Below the pieces are notes generated by a model. The model was not told the origin of the DNA. It was given only the letters and a program-made list of their open reading frames with translations, and ran no database searches. Positions 45,048 through 54,340 of a DNA stretch of 64,000 bases are shown here, piece after piece. The first letter of the stretch is position 1; each line of letters begins with the position of its first letter. A program made the position numbers and the translations under genes. The stretch comes from DATAFF01 sp963744915 (GTDB taxonomy: Bacteria; Pseudomonadota; Alphaproteobacteria; Rhizobiales; Aestuariivirgaceae), in the NCBI GenBank assembly GCA_963744915.1, contig CAVUUY010000013.1:372001-436000 (forward strand). The letters are read 5' to 3'.

Positions 45048-45179
45048 ATGATTGGAATTACCGCCTTGCTCCTAGTCGTGCTTACCGGGCTCGTGTTGAC
45101 CACCGAGGCGAGCGAAAAAGACGGTTGGGAGTTGCGGCTTTGGAGCGCCGGCGAGCAGCTTTACAAGATGCTTCGCTAA
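45048..45179 (+). CDS. 43-aa single-helix membrane protein, EcfG-driven
   Basis: Paralogue in plan of the protein at 32555: an N-terminal helix 'IGITALLLVVLTGLVLTTEA', then 'GWELRLWSAGEQLYKMLR'. The aromatic/charged tail aligns with WELEIWEAVSGFYRKL. GCGGAGGATG precedes the ATG. The EcfG-type promoter predicts general-stress expression. Function unknown. Confidence 0.7.
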   Translation: MIGITALLLVVLTGLVLTTEASEKDGWELRLWSAGEQLYKMLR

Positions 45180-45443
45180 AAGGAGTGGCAAAGTCATTTA
45201 AGCGCCGCCGCTTCGCTCAGCGGCTGCATAAAGGCGAAGGCTGACGCCGAATAGAAAAAGTGGGCGGTCACCACATGTCAGGAAGAAGGCCGCCCCAAGC
45301 TACGTCACCGGACAATCAAGCACGCTATCGGGCAGAGATGACGATGCAATTACAGGGCCGGTGCCAGTGCGCCGCCTCACCTGTCATTCTTCTGCATCCT
45401 GGATCGGCGTATAATCGGGGGTGTACGCGGTTTCGAGGCTGAT

Positions 45444-45542
45444 ATGTTGCAGTGGTGGAAAGAGCACCTCATCGAACTCGGTTTGGCCACGGTTGCAGTC
45501 GCTATACCCCTGTTGATTATCTACTTCGTGCTCCTCGCTTAG
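45444..45542 (+). CDS. Possible 32-aa membrane peptide
   Basis: A short frame coding an aromatic N-terminus 'MLQWWKEHLIELG' and one helix 'LATVAVAIPLLIIYFVLLA'. GAGGCTGAT is a weak ribosome-binding site. Size and layout are like known bacterial membrane micropeptides, but there is no paralogue or clear promoter to support it. Confidence 0.4.
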   Translation: MLQWWKEHLIELGLATVAVAIPLLIIYFVLLA

Positions 45543-45810
45543 ATCGTTGCACCGGCGCCAAAGGCCCGATGCAAGCGCCGGCGAAAGGAGACGGCCGGCC
45601 CTAAGTTGCGCATGCGCAACTCGCTTCCAACGGAACCGAAACACGCCTCGCGCTGTTTTTAGCACTCTTCCCATTAGAGTGCCAATGCGTCATTGTCCCC
45701 GGGCAAGATGTCCAGGGGCCGAGACGGGTGCGGTTGTGCCTTGCGCTTGGCGTTTGCTCTCTTCGGGATTCTCGCGCAGAAAGGCTGAACACCTTTGAGG
45801 GAGACAGTTC

Positions 45811-46590
45811 CTGATCAGCGCCCTTCGCAAGCTCTTTGGTGCCGGTTCGCCGTCCCTACGCGAGGGCCTGTCCGATGGCGCGCGGATCTATGCAGTGGGC
45901 GACATCCACGGCCGGGCCGATCTCTTGCGGATCATCCTCTCGATGATCGCGAGCGACCTCGAAAGAAACCCGTGCGCGTCGGCGGTGGAGGTGTTTCTCG
46001 GCGATTATGTCGACCGCGGACCAAGCTCGCGGGAGGTGATTGCGACGCTATTGTCCCATCCGCCGGTCGGCGACGAGCGCCACTGCCTGCGCGGCAATCA
46101 CGAGCAGATCCTGCTCGACTTCCTTGCCGAGCCCGGCGTTCTCTTGGATTGGAGACGCCTCGGCGGCTTCGAAACGCTGCACTCCTACGGGGTTACGCCA
46201 CGCATGTCTCTGCAGCTCGACGATGCGATCCAACTGCGTGACGCATTCATCGCAGCCCTGCCGGCGGCGCATCTAAGCTTTCTCAGATCGACCCGGCTCA
46301 GCCAATCGGCGGGAGGGTATTTTTTCGCGCATGCGGGGATCCGGCCGGGAACGGCGCTCGAGGCGCAAAGCCCCGATGACCTGCTGTGGATCCGCGAGCC
46401 GTTTCTCAACTCGGAGCGCAATCATGGGAAGATCATCGTGCACGGACATACACCGAGCCAGGAACCCGAGGTGATGCCCAACCGGATCAACATCGATACC
46501 GGTGCCTTCCTGACCGGGCGGCTGACCTGCGTCGTGCTCGAAGGCCAGGGCATGCGGTTCATCGACACGCGCTCGCGGGGCAGTAGGTGA
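45811..46590 (+). CDS. Serine/threonine-type metallophosphatase
   Basis: A PPP-type phosphatase: 'IYAVGDIHGRADLL' (GDxHG), 'EVFLGDYVDRGPSSREV' (GDxVDRG), 'HCLRGNHEQILLDF' (GNHE), and 'GGYFFAHAGIRPG' with 'KIIVHGHTPSQEP' for the distal His ligands; all metal ligands present. Homologues start about 28 residues before the GDIHG motif. In this frame that points to CTG 45811, with GGGAGACAG upstream; the first conventional start is GTG 45895, inside the motif. So either CTG is used or a base error hides an ATG/TTG. Substrates of this group in rhizobia are unknown. Confidence 0.8.
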   Translation: MISALRKLFGAGSPSLREGLSDGARIYAVGDIHGRADLLRIILSMIASDLERNPCASAVEVFLGDYVDRGPSSREVIATLLSHPPVGDERHCLRGNHEQILLDFLAEPGVLLDWRRLGGFETLHSYGVTPRMSLQLDDAIQLRDAFIAALPAAHLSFLRSTRLSQSAGGYFFAHAGIRPGTALEAQSPDDLLWIREPFLNSERNHGKIIVHGHTPSQEPEVMPNRINIDTGAFLTGRLTCVVLEGQGMRFIDTRSRGSR

Positions 46591-46614
46591 GGATCGGGTG
46601 GACATGGCCAATTT

Positions 46615-48006
46615 CTAAGATAGGCTCTTCACCCGTTTGACATAGGCATCGATGTCGGTCTTGCGCTCGAGGCCGGCGGCCGTCATCGAGCGGACGGTGC
46701 CGAAGACCGGACGCTCCGGCCATGGCCGGTCATGCAGGCCGAAGCACCAGCCGACATTGGCGTAGGAGCTCGGATCGCGGCCGCACAGGAAGTAGCGGTT
46801 GTTGAGGAAAAGCGCGGTCGCGAAGGCCTGCTCGGGCGTGCGCGACCATTCGAGGATCTTCTTGCCCCAGTACATCCGCATGTGATTGTGCATGTAGCCG
46901 GTCAGCAGCATCTCACGCATGGCGGCATTCCAATAGGGGTCGGCGGTGGCGGCAGCTTCGAGCTCGTCCCTGCCATAGAGGTGCGGCCGCGGGTCGTCGC
47001 GGTGGTGCTTCAGGGTGCGGCGCGCCCATTCCGGCAGGGCATCATAGGAATCGTAGGACGGCTCGTATTCGACAAAGTTGATGGCGAGCTCGCGCCTGAC
47101 GACCAGCTCTTCGAGATAGGCGGCGCGGTCCGGCTGATCGGCTGTAGCGGCGCGGATGGCAAGCGCGATCTCGACCGGCGAGATCTGGCCGAAATGCAGA
47201 TAGGCGGCGAGGAACGACACCTGTGCGGTCGCCGGCTCGGCGCGGGCGCCGGCATAATTTGCAAGCGAGTGCGCGATGAATCGTTCGAGGCGCCGCTCGG
47301 CTTCGGCAGTGCCGCCGATGAAGTGCGTGACCGGGCCGACGGTGTGATCGATGCGAAGCGCGGCGAGGAGCCGGGCGATGTCGGAGAGGTCGATCGATTG
47401 CGCCCGATCGAGCCTATCGGCCGGCACCGCCACCGCGAGGGGCGGCAGGGGCCGGAGGTAGTCGTCGCGGCAGCGCAGGATCTTGGGGCGGATGGTGCGG
47501 GCGGCCGTCTCGCGCTTTTGCGAGGCGACCGCGACCGGCACGACAGCGTCGCCTTCGACCTGGACCACGCGACAGCCGACGGTACGCGCAATCGCGTCCC
47601 GCCAGGCCTTTTGGTGACGCAGGTAGCCGCGGTCGCAGACCATGACGGCGGCATTGCGGGCGAGCGCGATGGCGATACGCTCCGGGGAACCAAGACGCAG
47701 CTCGAAACCGATGCCGCGCTCATGGAGCGCTGCTTCAACCTCGCCCAGCCCCTCGAGCATGAAGGTGTAGTGGCGGGCATTGGCCTCGGGATAGGTATCG
47801 GTGAGGCCGAAGCCGACCAGCACCGGCAGGCCGAGACGGTTGGCGATGGCCACCGCCGTCTCGAGAGCCGGGTTGAAGCGGGCGCGCTGCGACTGCTGCA
47901 TCCAGTAAAGGACGTAGGAGCCGGGGCGCTCCGGGCTGTCGTTCAGCTCGCTGATGCGCTCCGGCTCGACCAGCAGGCCGCCAGACAGGGTCGGGTTCCG
48001 CCTCAA
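46615..48006 (-). CDS. phr: Class II deoxyribodipyrimidine photolyase
   Basis: A 463-aa class II CPD photolyase that uses FAD and light to split cyclobutane pyrimidine dimers. Class II marks: N-terminal 'RPGSYVLYWMQQSQRARFNP', and the FAD domain with 'NFVEYEPSYDSYDALPEWAR', 'LTGYMHNHMRMYWGKKILEW' and 'NNRYFLCGRDPSSYANVGWC'. Length is normal. It overlaps the VOC gene's stop by 4 bp on the same strand. Confidence 0.93.
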   Translation of the reverse strand: MRRNPTLSGGLLVEPERISELNDSPERPGSYVLYWMQQSQRARFNPALETAVAIANRLGLPVLVGFGLTDTYPEANARHYTFMLEGLGEVEAALHERGIGFELRLGSPERIAIALARNAAVMVCDRGYLRHQKAWRDAIARTVGCRVVQVEGDAVVPVAVASQKRETAARTIRPKILRCRDDYLRPLPPLAVAVPADRLDRAQSIDLSDIARLLAALRIDHTVGPVTHFIGGTAEAERRLERFIAHSLANYAGARAEPATAQVSFLAAYLHFGQISPVEIALAIRAATADQPDRAAYLEELVVRRELAINFVEYEPSYDSYDALPEWARRTLKHHRDDPRPHLYGRDELEAAATADPYWNAAMREMLLTGYMHNHMRMYWGKKILEWSRTPEQAFATALFLNNRYFLCGRDPSSYANVGWCFGLHDRPWPERPVFGTVRSMTAAGLERKTDIDAYVKRVKSLS

Positions 48007-48452
48007 TCCGGCGCCATGCCCTTGTCGGCGAGCTCCTTGCGGGCGCCGGCATTCTTGGCGAGATGGGTGAGCTTCATGCCGCGGAGGACATTCTCGGCCT
48101 TGGTGAACTGGATATTATCATAGCCGATGATCTCGAAGCGGTTGCCCCAGGGATCGCGGAAGTCGAGAAAGGGTCCCGGCAGCGGCTCGACCCCTGCCGC
48201 GACGAGCGCCTGGCGCACTTTCTCCTTGTCGTCGACCACCAGGCCGAAGTGACGGCCGTCGTCGGCGGGCTGCCGCTTACCCTTCTGAAGCGCCAGAAAC
48301 TGATCACCGAGATCGATGAAAGCGGAATTGCCGTCCTTGCCGCGCAAGGTGAAGTCGAACAGGCGGCCGTAAAATGCCAGAGCCTCCTCGATGTCGCCGA
48401 CTTCGAGCGCGACGTGGTTGATGCCGATGGCGCGTGCCTTGGGTGCGGGCAT
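48003..48452 (-). CDS. VOC family (glyoxalase-like) protein
   Basis: A 149-aa single VOC domain: 'INHVALEVGDIEEALAFYGR' (first betaalphabeta unit with metal-ligand His) and 'DDGRHFGLVVDDKEKVRQAL' to 'DFRDPWGNRFEIIGYD' (second unit with His and Glu ligands). The metal set H...H...E is complete. The C-terminal tail 'MKLTHLAKNAGARKELADKG' is an extra helix. Reaction unknown. Coupled to phr by a 4-bp overlap. Confidence 0.85.
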   Translation of the reverse strand: MPAPKARAIGINHVALEVGDIEEALAFYGRLFDFTLRGKDGNSAFIDLGDQFLALQKGKRQPADDGRHFGLVVDDKEKVRQALVAAGVEPLPGPFLDFRDPWGNRFEIIGYDNIQFTKAENVLRGMKLTHLAKNAGARKELADKGMAPD

Positions 48453-48473
48453 GGTCTTTCTCCTGCAAGTCGA

Positions 48474-49969
48474 TCAGACGTAACTCCACCACCAGCCCGG
48501 TCGATCCCGCTTCCTGGCGGCGAACCAGCGGCAGAGCGGATAAAGCGCGACGACGACGAATATTGTGACGAGGTAGATCATCGGCAAGCTCAAGCCGTAG
48601 CCGGAAGGCTTCGAGCCGAAGGATGCGCCCAGCAGCCAGGACGCATCGCCGACGCTGGCAAGGGCATAGATCACGGCAAGCGCATGAATGAAATAGATAT
48701 GGACGACATAGAAGAAGAACGGCACGCGGCCGAACGTGGCGAGGAATTCCCATCGTCTGCCGGACACGCCGTCAAGTGCCGCCAACAGCAGCAGGGCCGG
48801 TCCAAGCGTCATCATCAGATACAGGAGCGACGGCGGGTATTTTTCGCAATTGATGAAGGCGAGGATCGTCGACAGGAAATCCGGCTGCGGCTTGAAGACC
48901 TGCGGATCGCCATAGAGATTGGTGGCGCGCAGCAGGACAAAGCCGATGGTGACCGCGATTCCCAGGCCGAACAGCATGACGACATAGAAGAAGAACGGCA
49001 CGCGGCCGAACGCCGCGAGGAACTCCCATCGTCTGGCGGGCACGCCGTCGAGTGCCGCCAATAGCAGCAGAGCCGGTCCAAGCGTCATCATCAGATAGAG
49101 CAGCGACGGCGGGTATTTTTCGCAATTGATGAAGGCGAGGATTGTCGACAGGAAATCCGGCTGCGGCTCGAAGCCCTGCGGATCGCCATAGAGATTGGTG
49201 GCGCGCAGCAGGACGAAGCCGATGGTGACCGCCGTTCCCAGGCCGAACAGCAGCGCCGGCGGCGGACGTGGTCAGAACCGAAGACCGGGCCAAGGGCATA
49301 ACCCGAAGCCATGACGCCGATCCATGGGATGAGGGGGTAGAGCACGAACAACGTCCTGTCGGGCCCGATCCTCAGCAATCCGGGCTCGTGCAGGAAATTC
49401 CACAGGAAGGCGAAGGAGCCGAAATCGGATGCCCTGATCGGATCGAGCAGATTGTGCCCGGCGATCATGATCAGAGCGACCGCCGCGATTAAGCCCGAGG
49501 GGAGATAAACCAGCACGGCGAGCGCCACCATCGAGGCACCGATGACCCAGATGACCTGCGCTGCGAAATGATTGAGGTCGAGAGAAAAGGACCAGCCAAA
49601 ACGGACGATGGTGAATTCGATGGCGATGAGAAACAGCCCGCGGGTGAGGAGAAAGCGGCTGACCTGGCCAATGGTGCGGCCCTGGCTGCCATAGAGCCAG
49701 GCCGACACGCCGGCCAGGAAGATGAATGTCGGGGCGCAGAAATGGGTGATCCAGCGGGTCAGGAAGAGCGCCGGATCGGCGAGGTCGCGCGGATTTGCCC
49801 CGCTGTTGCCGAAGAAATCCCGCGTGTGGTCGAGCGCCATCAGCACCATCACCAGCCCGCGGAGGATGTCGATCGAGGGCAGGCGGGCGGCGGTGATCTC
49901 GCCACACGGAACCGATCGAGACCGATCGACCGGAAGCCGACCTTGGCAGTTTGACGCGGTTGCGCTCAC
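48474..49969 (-). pseudogene. DUF1624-type membrane protein with internal duplication and frameshift
   Basis: Polytopic protein of the DUF1624/heparan-alpha-glucosaminide acetyltransferase-like group. N-terminal 'LPSIDILRGLVMVLMALDHT' and RDFF is the family's first helix with the conserved Asp-His. The first frame covers residues 1-235 and breaks near 49255; the next frame continues 'LLFGLGTAVTIGFVLLRATN' to the C-terminus at 48474. Within that part a segment of 92 residues ('LRATNLYGDP', 'MMTLGPALLLLAALDGV', 'GRVPFFFYVV') occurs twice, from an in-frame 276-bp tandem duplication. The duplicated segment would add membrane helices and disturb the fold. Confidence 0.75.
48702..49253 (-). repeat. 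276-bp in-frame tandem duplication
   Basis: Two adjacent copies (48702-48977 and 48978-49253), about 93% identical by eye, period 276 bp (92 codons), inside the DUF1624-like gene. The ~20 differences show the copies are not the product of a very recent slip, or come from different strain variants joined in assembly. Confidence 0.8.
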
Positions 49970-50025
49970 TGGTTCTGCTTTCGGAGCGGCTTTCTCCCTT
50001 GCGCTTGCAATGCTAGATCACCGCC

Positions 50026-50545
50026 ATGGGTTATCTCATCGATCTTGCGGCCGCAATCGCACTCATCGCCTTGCTCGCCGTCGCAGCTTCCATGGCGCCA
50101 TCGCGGAGAGCGCTGATCGTCGCGGTGGGCTGTCTCGTGGCGGTCATTGGCGGGATCGTGTGGTAGATCGGCTCGACCTACCGGCGGCGGCAGCAAGAGC
50201 AGCAGAAGCTCGAATCGGTGATCGGCAAGAGCCAGGTCGAATTGAAGGATATGCCAACTGGTGGGCGACGAGATCTTCAAGCTCACAGGCAAGGATCAGG
50301 AGACCATCATCGTCGCAAGGCGACGGGGCCGAGATCAACGTCGCGGCGAGGCTTCGAGGCTCTGTGCCCGGCGCGACTGCGGCCGGGGCAGGCGGATGAA
50401 GGCAGGCGATGTCTCGGAATTCCAACTTAGCGTCACGATACCGCCAGGCGAGCTTGCGGGCGTTGGCAGCAAGAGGCGCGCCTGCCGAAGCGCACGGCGC
50501 GGTCTCGCGAACGCTCGACTGGAGCTACAGGATCGGCTGAAATAG
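50026..50545 (+). pseudogene. Small membrane protein gene, copy 1 (nonsense and frameshifts)
   Basis: Starts 'MGYLIDLAAAIALIALLAVA' with two membrane helices, identical for the first ~140 bp to copy 2 at 51915, including about 40 bp of upstream sequence. At 50164 the codon that is TAT (Tyr) in copy 2 is TAG. Further frameshifts follow ('QVELKDM', then shifted). The 3' half has diverged much more than the 5' half, an uneven pattern. Dead gene. Confidence 0.7.
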
Positions 50546-50569
50546 CCGCCGCCGAGTGACCCGTGCTAG

Positions 50570-51853
50570 GCCTGGCGGTTCTAGCAATCTCGGCTCCTAT
50601 TGGCTTCTTGCAGGCGGCTCACCCGCTGCTGCTCATCGTTTGTCGGTGATCGTCCTACCCCAAGATCTCAGCGGGGACGCTGAGCAGGCGTATTTTGCGA
50701 GGGCATCACGGATGATCTGACACCGCTCTGTCGCGAATTGAGGACAGCTTCGTCATCGCCCCGGCCACTGCCCGCGCTTACCAAGGCTTCGATCCCAAGC
50801 GTCTTGGGCGCGAACTCGGCGTGCGTTACATGCTGGATCGGATCAGTCCGGAGAACGGACACGGTGGTCAGGGTCAGTGCCCAGTTGATCGACACGGAAA
50901 CAGGAGCGCAGGTCTGGTCGGATCGCGTCGATGGCAATTGGACGGCTTCGATGGAGGTGCAGGACGTCATCACTTCGCAGTTGGCGCGCCGGCTCGATCT
51001 CGAACTCACCGAGCAGGAAAGTCGCCGAGCCGAGGATCTGCGAGCCAGCAGCCCAGACGCGGTCGATCTCGCCATGCGGGGGTGGTCGGTTTTGAACAAG
51101 CCCTATTCGCGCGATCAGCTGGCGCAATCACGCGACCTGTTCGAACGGGCTTGGCAATCGATCCCAATTGCCAAAGGCTCTCGTCGGATTGGCAAACGTT
51201 CTTGCAATAGAGGTCAATTATCGATGGAGCACGGCGCCCAAGGATCAGCTGAAGCGTGCGGACGATTGCATCGCTCGGGTGTTGATCTGCTTTCCCCGAC
51301 GACGCAATGGCGCATTTTGTCAAGGGCGAAGATTCAGAGAGCCCGCGGCAGGAACATCGAAGTCGCCGTCAGAGAATATGAGACGGCGATTTCCTTGAAT
51401 GCGAGCCTCGCTCCAGCCTATGGCGCTCTGGGCGGCGCAAAAATCCGCTTTGGGCGGTCCAAGGAGGCTTTCGACCCTCTGCAAATGGCCATTCGTCTCA
51501 GCTCCCCGGGATCCACTGCGAATATCTGGTACTTCTATATCTGTCATGCGCACTCTCACCTTGGAGAATATGAAGAAGCCATCGAATGGTCCGCCGGTCC
51601 ATCTCGGTGAAACCGTTCTGGATCGCCTATGCTGATCTTGCCTTCTGCATATGCCTGGCTGGAGCGACCGCGCGAAGCGCAAGATGCAGTTGCCGAACTG
51701 CGAAAGCTGATGCCCGACTATACCGTAGCCCGGTGGCTCGAGGACGGGAATGGCTGGTCGGACAACACGGTCTTTCTCGCCGAGTTTGACCGACTTGCCG
51801 AGGGTCTCCGGAAAGCGGGGCTGCCCGATGGAGGAACGTTAGCAGATCCGTGA
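50570..51853 (+). pseudogene. Cyclase-type TPR protein, C-terminal part, frameshifted
   Basis: Frames in sequence spell the C-terminal two thirds of rhizobial TPR-containing class III cyclases: 'RLSVIVLP', 'SVRRTDTVVRVSAQLIDTET', 'GAQVWSDRVDGNWTASMEVQ', 'DLAMRGWSVLNKPYSRDQLA', TPR units 'IEVAVREYETAISLNASLAP' and 'HSHLGEYEEAIEW', ending 'FDRLAEGLRKAGLPDGG'. At least six frameshifts. The N-terminal cyclase domain is not present. The TolB-like part and TPRs normally sense or bind partners. Lies between the two copies of the small membrane gene. Confidence 0.7.
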
Positions 51854-51914
51854 GCCTAAGGTCTGCTTTCGGAGCGGCTTTCTCCCTTGCGCTCGCAATG
51901 CTAGATCAGCCGAC

Positions 51915-52437
51915 ATGGGTTATCTCATCGATCTTGCGGCCGCAATCGCACTCATCGCCTTGCTCGCCGTCGCAGCTTCCATGGCGCCATCGCGGAGAGC
52001 GCTGATCGTCGCGGTGGGCTGTCTCGTGGCGGTCATTGGCGGGATCGTGTGGTATATCGGCTCGACCTACCTGCAGCGGCAGCAAGAGCAGCAGAAGCTC
52101 GAAATCGGCGATTGGCAAGAGCCAGGTCGAATTGAAGGATATGCAACTGGTGGGCGACGAGATCTTCAAGCTCACAGGCAAGGTTCAGAACCATCATCCC
52201 GAGGCGACGGTGGCTGAGATCACCATCGCGGTCGAGCTTCGCGATTGTGCCCGACGCGATGCGGCAGGGGGATGCGAGAAGGCCGGCGATCTCGAATTCC
52301 CCCTTCGCGTCACCATACCGCCAGGCGAAATGCGGGCGGTGGCAGCCTATGCGCGCCTGCCAAACCGCCGGCGGGTCCGCGAACTCGACTGGAGCTACAG
52401 GATCGGCGAGATTGTCGCCGCCGAGGACCCTTTCTAG
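51915..52437 (+). pseudogene. Small membrane protein gene, copy 2 (one frameshift)
   Basis: 'MGYLIDLAAAIALIALLAVA' then a second helix 'ALIVAVGCLVAVIGGIVWYI', then a basic segment. A frameshift near 52105 moves to the frame that continues 'IGKSQVELKDMQLVGDEIFK', 'VAEITIAVELRDCARRDAAG', 'FPLRVTIPPGEMRAVAAYAR' and 'VRELDWSYRIGEIVAAEDPF'. Read through, it is a ~172-aa membrane-anchored protein with a beta-rich soluble domain of unknown role, in the style of rhizobial small exported proteins. It has only one lesion; it may be a functional gene with a sequencing error. Confidence 0.65.
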
Positions 52438-52490
52438 GTCTTTGCAATCGGAAATTGCCCGCTCTGACCGGCGCTCAGAAAGCCGACCAG

Positions 52491-53063
52491 CTATTGCGCG
52501 ATGCCGCAACTGAGGAGGCACAGCGCCTTGCGGGCGGGCGAGCCCGGATCGGTGCCGGTCGCCCGCGCCTTGGGCTCGACCATGCAGGCGTCCATGCAGG
52601 TCGGCTGGGCGGAGGCAGGTTGAATGGAAGTCGAAGGCAGCCGCTCCTCATCGCCTTTCGCGACGCTCGTCCCCTCACTTGGCGGATAGCTCAGAATCTT
52701 GGACGGGCGTGATCCCTGCTGTTTCCATACCGTCGTGCGGCCCCTCAGGCCGGTCTTGCCGAGGTTCTCGGCGGTTGTCCCTGGCCTGGAGCTGCAGCGT
52801 TGAATGAACCGGTTGTAGCGGGCGATCCTGGCATCGTCCTTCAACCAATCGTCGCGACACTGGATCATCTGGTCGGGCGATATGGCGTTCAGGAGATGTT
52901 CCGGGCAGGCTTCGCCGAGCGGAATGCCGCGATAGGGGTGCAAATCGGCGGGGCAGACCTCGCTCTTGGCAATCTGGTCCAAATCATCCAGCGAGGCGGC
53001 TTGAACGGAAACGGCGCTCGCGCTTGGAAGCGCAATCGAAAGCGCTATCACCAAAGATCGCAC
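52491..53063 (-). CDS. Exported Cys-containing hypothetical protein
   Basis: A 190-aa protein with signal peptide 'SLVIALSIALPSASAVSVQA' (cleavage near ASL). Mature part has Cys residues in 'SEVCPADLHPYRGIPLGEAC', 'MIQCRDDWLKDDARIARYNR' and 'IQRCSSR', and a second group near the C-terminus ('PTCMDACMVE', 'KALCLLSCGIAQ'), suggesting disulfides. Function unknown. Intact. Confidence 0.6.
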   Translation of the reverse strand: MRSLVIALSIALPSASAVSVQAASLDDLDQIAKSEVCPADLHPYRGIPLGEACPEHLLNAISPDQMIQCRDDWLKDDARIARYNRFIQRCSSRPGTTAENLGKTGLRGRTTVWKQQGSRPSKILSYPPSEGTSVAKGDEERLPSTSIQPASAQPTCMDACMVEPKARATGTDPGSPARKALCLLSCGIAQ

Positions 53064-53171
53064 TCATATCCTCCCGTCGCTCAAGACAGCAGGACACTAC
53101 ATCCGAATTGTCGCCAGGTCAGTATGGATCCGCCGGCAACCTAAGCAGGGCAAAGCGGCGGCCTCAATTGC

Positions 53172-53565
53172 TCAGCCGGCCCGTTTGCGTCCCAGTCCGA
53201 TCTTCTTCGCGAGCCTTGATCTCGCCTTGGCGTATTTCGGAGCAACCATCGGATAATCCGCCGGAAGCCCCCATTTGGTCCGATATTGTTCCGGGGTCAG
53301 TCCGTGCATGCCCAAATGGCGCTTGAGGGACTTGAACTGCAGGCCGTCCTCGAGACAGGTCAGGTAATCAGGCGAAATCGAACTCGCCGACAGGGACAGC
53401 AGGGTCCTTTCCGACTGCTGACAGTTCTGTTTGCGGTTCATCAGCGAATGCCCGGCGGATCGCACGCACAACACTCTCGACCTGCGAAGGTTCGACGTTG
53501 TTGTTGCTGACATAAGCCACAAACATCTGACCTATGAGATTTCCGTCCGGATTGTCGTTAGGCAT
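53172..53565 (-). pseudogene. MucR/Ros-family regulator, one frameshift
   Basis: ATG 53565 opens 'NLIGQMFVAYVSNNNVEPSQ' (MucR N-terminus); a frameshift near 53376 separates it from 'SISPDYLTCLEDGLQFKSLK', 'RHLGMHGLTPEQYRTKWGLP' and the basic tail 'ARSRLAKKIGLGRKRAG', which is the Ros-type zinc-finger DNA-binding domain. MucR/Ros proteins bind AT-rich sites and control exopolysaccharide and virulence genes; the exopolysaccharide cluster 4 kb away makes this a plausible regulator. The zinc site has a Cys, a probable second ligand, and two His. If the shift is real, DNA binding is lost. Confidence 0.75.
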
Positions 53566-54230
53566 GGCCTCAGATTCCTATTTGCAATTAATGTTCGGAA
53601 ATTTACGGACCCTATTTAAGTTAATTTACCAATGACGTCCAGTCCATGCCCCTGTCAAACCGATGCGGGTGTCGGTTTTGTTCAATTTTTGATGGTTCTC
53701 TGTTGTTAGTAGCCCCAAATCATTTCCTCTTGCGCCCTACACAATCTGTAATTGTCAGTTCCTACTACGGATGTAGATCACAAGCAAAGCTGGTTAGTCA
53801 GTCTGAGCGATGAAAATCAGACTTTAGGTCAAATTACCTCTTCGCCAAGATGGCTGATCTAAAACACTAGATCTTCCCGCGCCGGGCTGTGGGTTGTGGA
53901 TGCTCCATGGCTGTTCGCCTTTGAACATCGTTCAGGCCTGATCGAGCGCTTAAAATTATCGGACCGATAATGCTTTTCAAAAGTGCCGTCGTGGGCTGGC
54001 GAGTTTGTCGAGTAGGTGCAAAGCATGAAACGAGTCGCGTGCTGGATTTTCGGTCATAGGTGGCGCGCATCACGGACCTATGGCGAGGTGTGCTGCCGAT
54101 GCGGATTACGTCGGGTCGGCTGGATCTGAGTCAAGCGATACTGGCGCGAGCCCGTGCTCAAAGCTGCTGGATCTCAGAACGCGCCAACACGATCGGATCA
54201 ATATAGCTGCCTAAAACAAGGCCTATCGCG
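53566..54230. other. Long AT-richer intergenic region
   Basis: About 660 bp upstream of the mucR-like gene, visibly AT-richer than its surroundings. MucR/Ros genes often have long autoregulated leaders with AT-rich boxes, so this may hold such sites; no precise motif was identified. A weak FNR-like site (TGGATCTGAGTCAA) is at 54123-54136. Confidence 0.4.
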
Positions 54231-54340
54231 GTCAAGAGGATTTTTGGCGACTGAGCTCAACCGGCACCAAGGATGGAACGGGTGCGTTTACCGTCGCAGC
54301 GCGACCCCACAATTTTAGTCGGCCATCGCGGCCACGAAGT

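Noticed and set aside
45641..45665. GGAAC followed by TGTT resembling an EcfG promoter before the phosphatase
   Set aside because: The -10 element does not match CGTT and the distance to the start is too large.
54123..54136. FNR-like site TGGATCTGAGTCAA
   Set aside because: One mismatch in the left half-site and more than 500 bp from the nearest gene start in a suitable direction.
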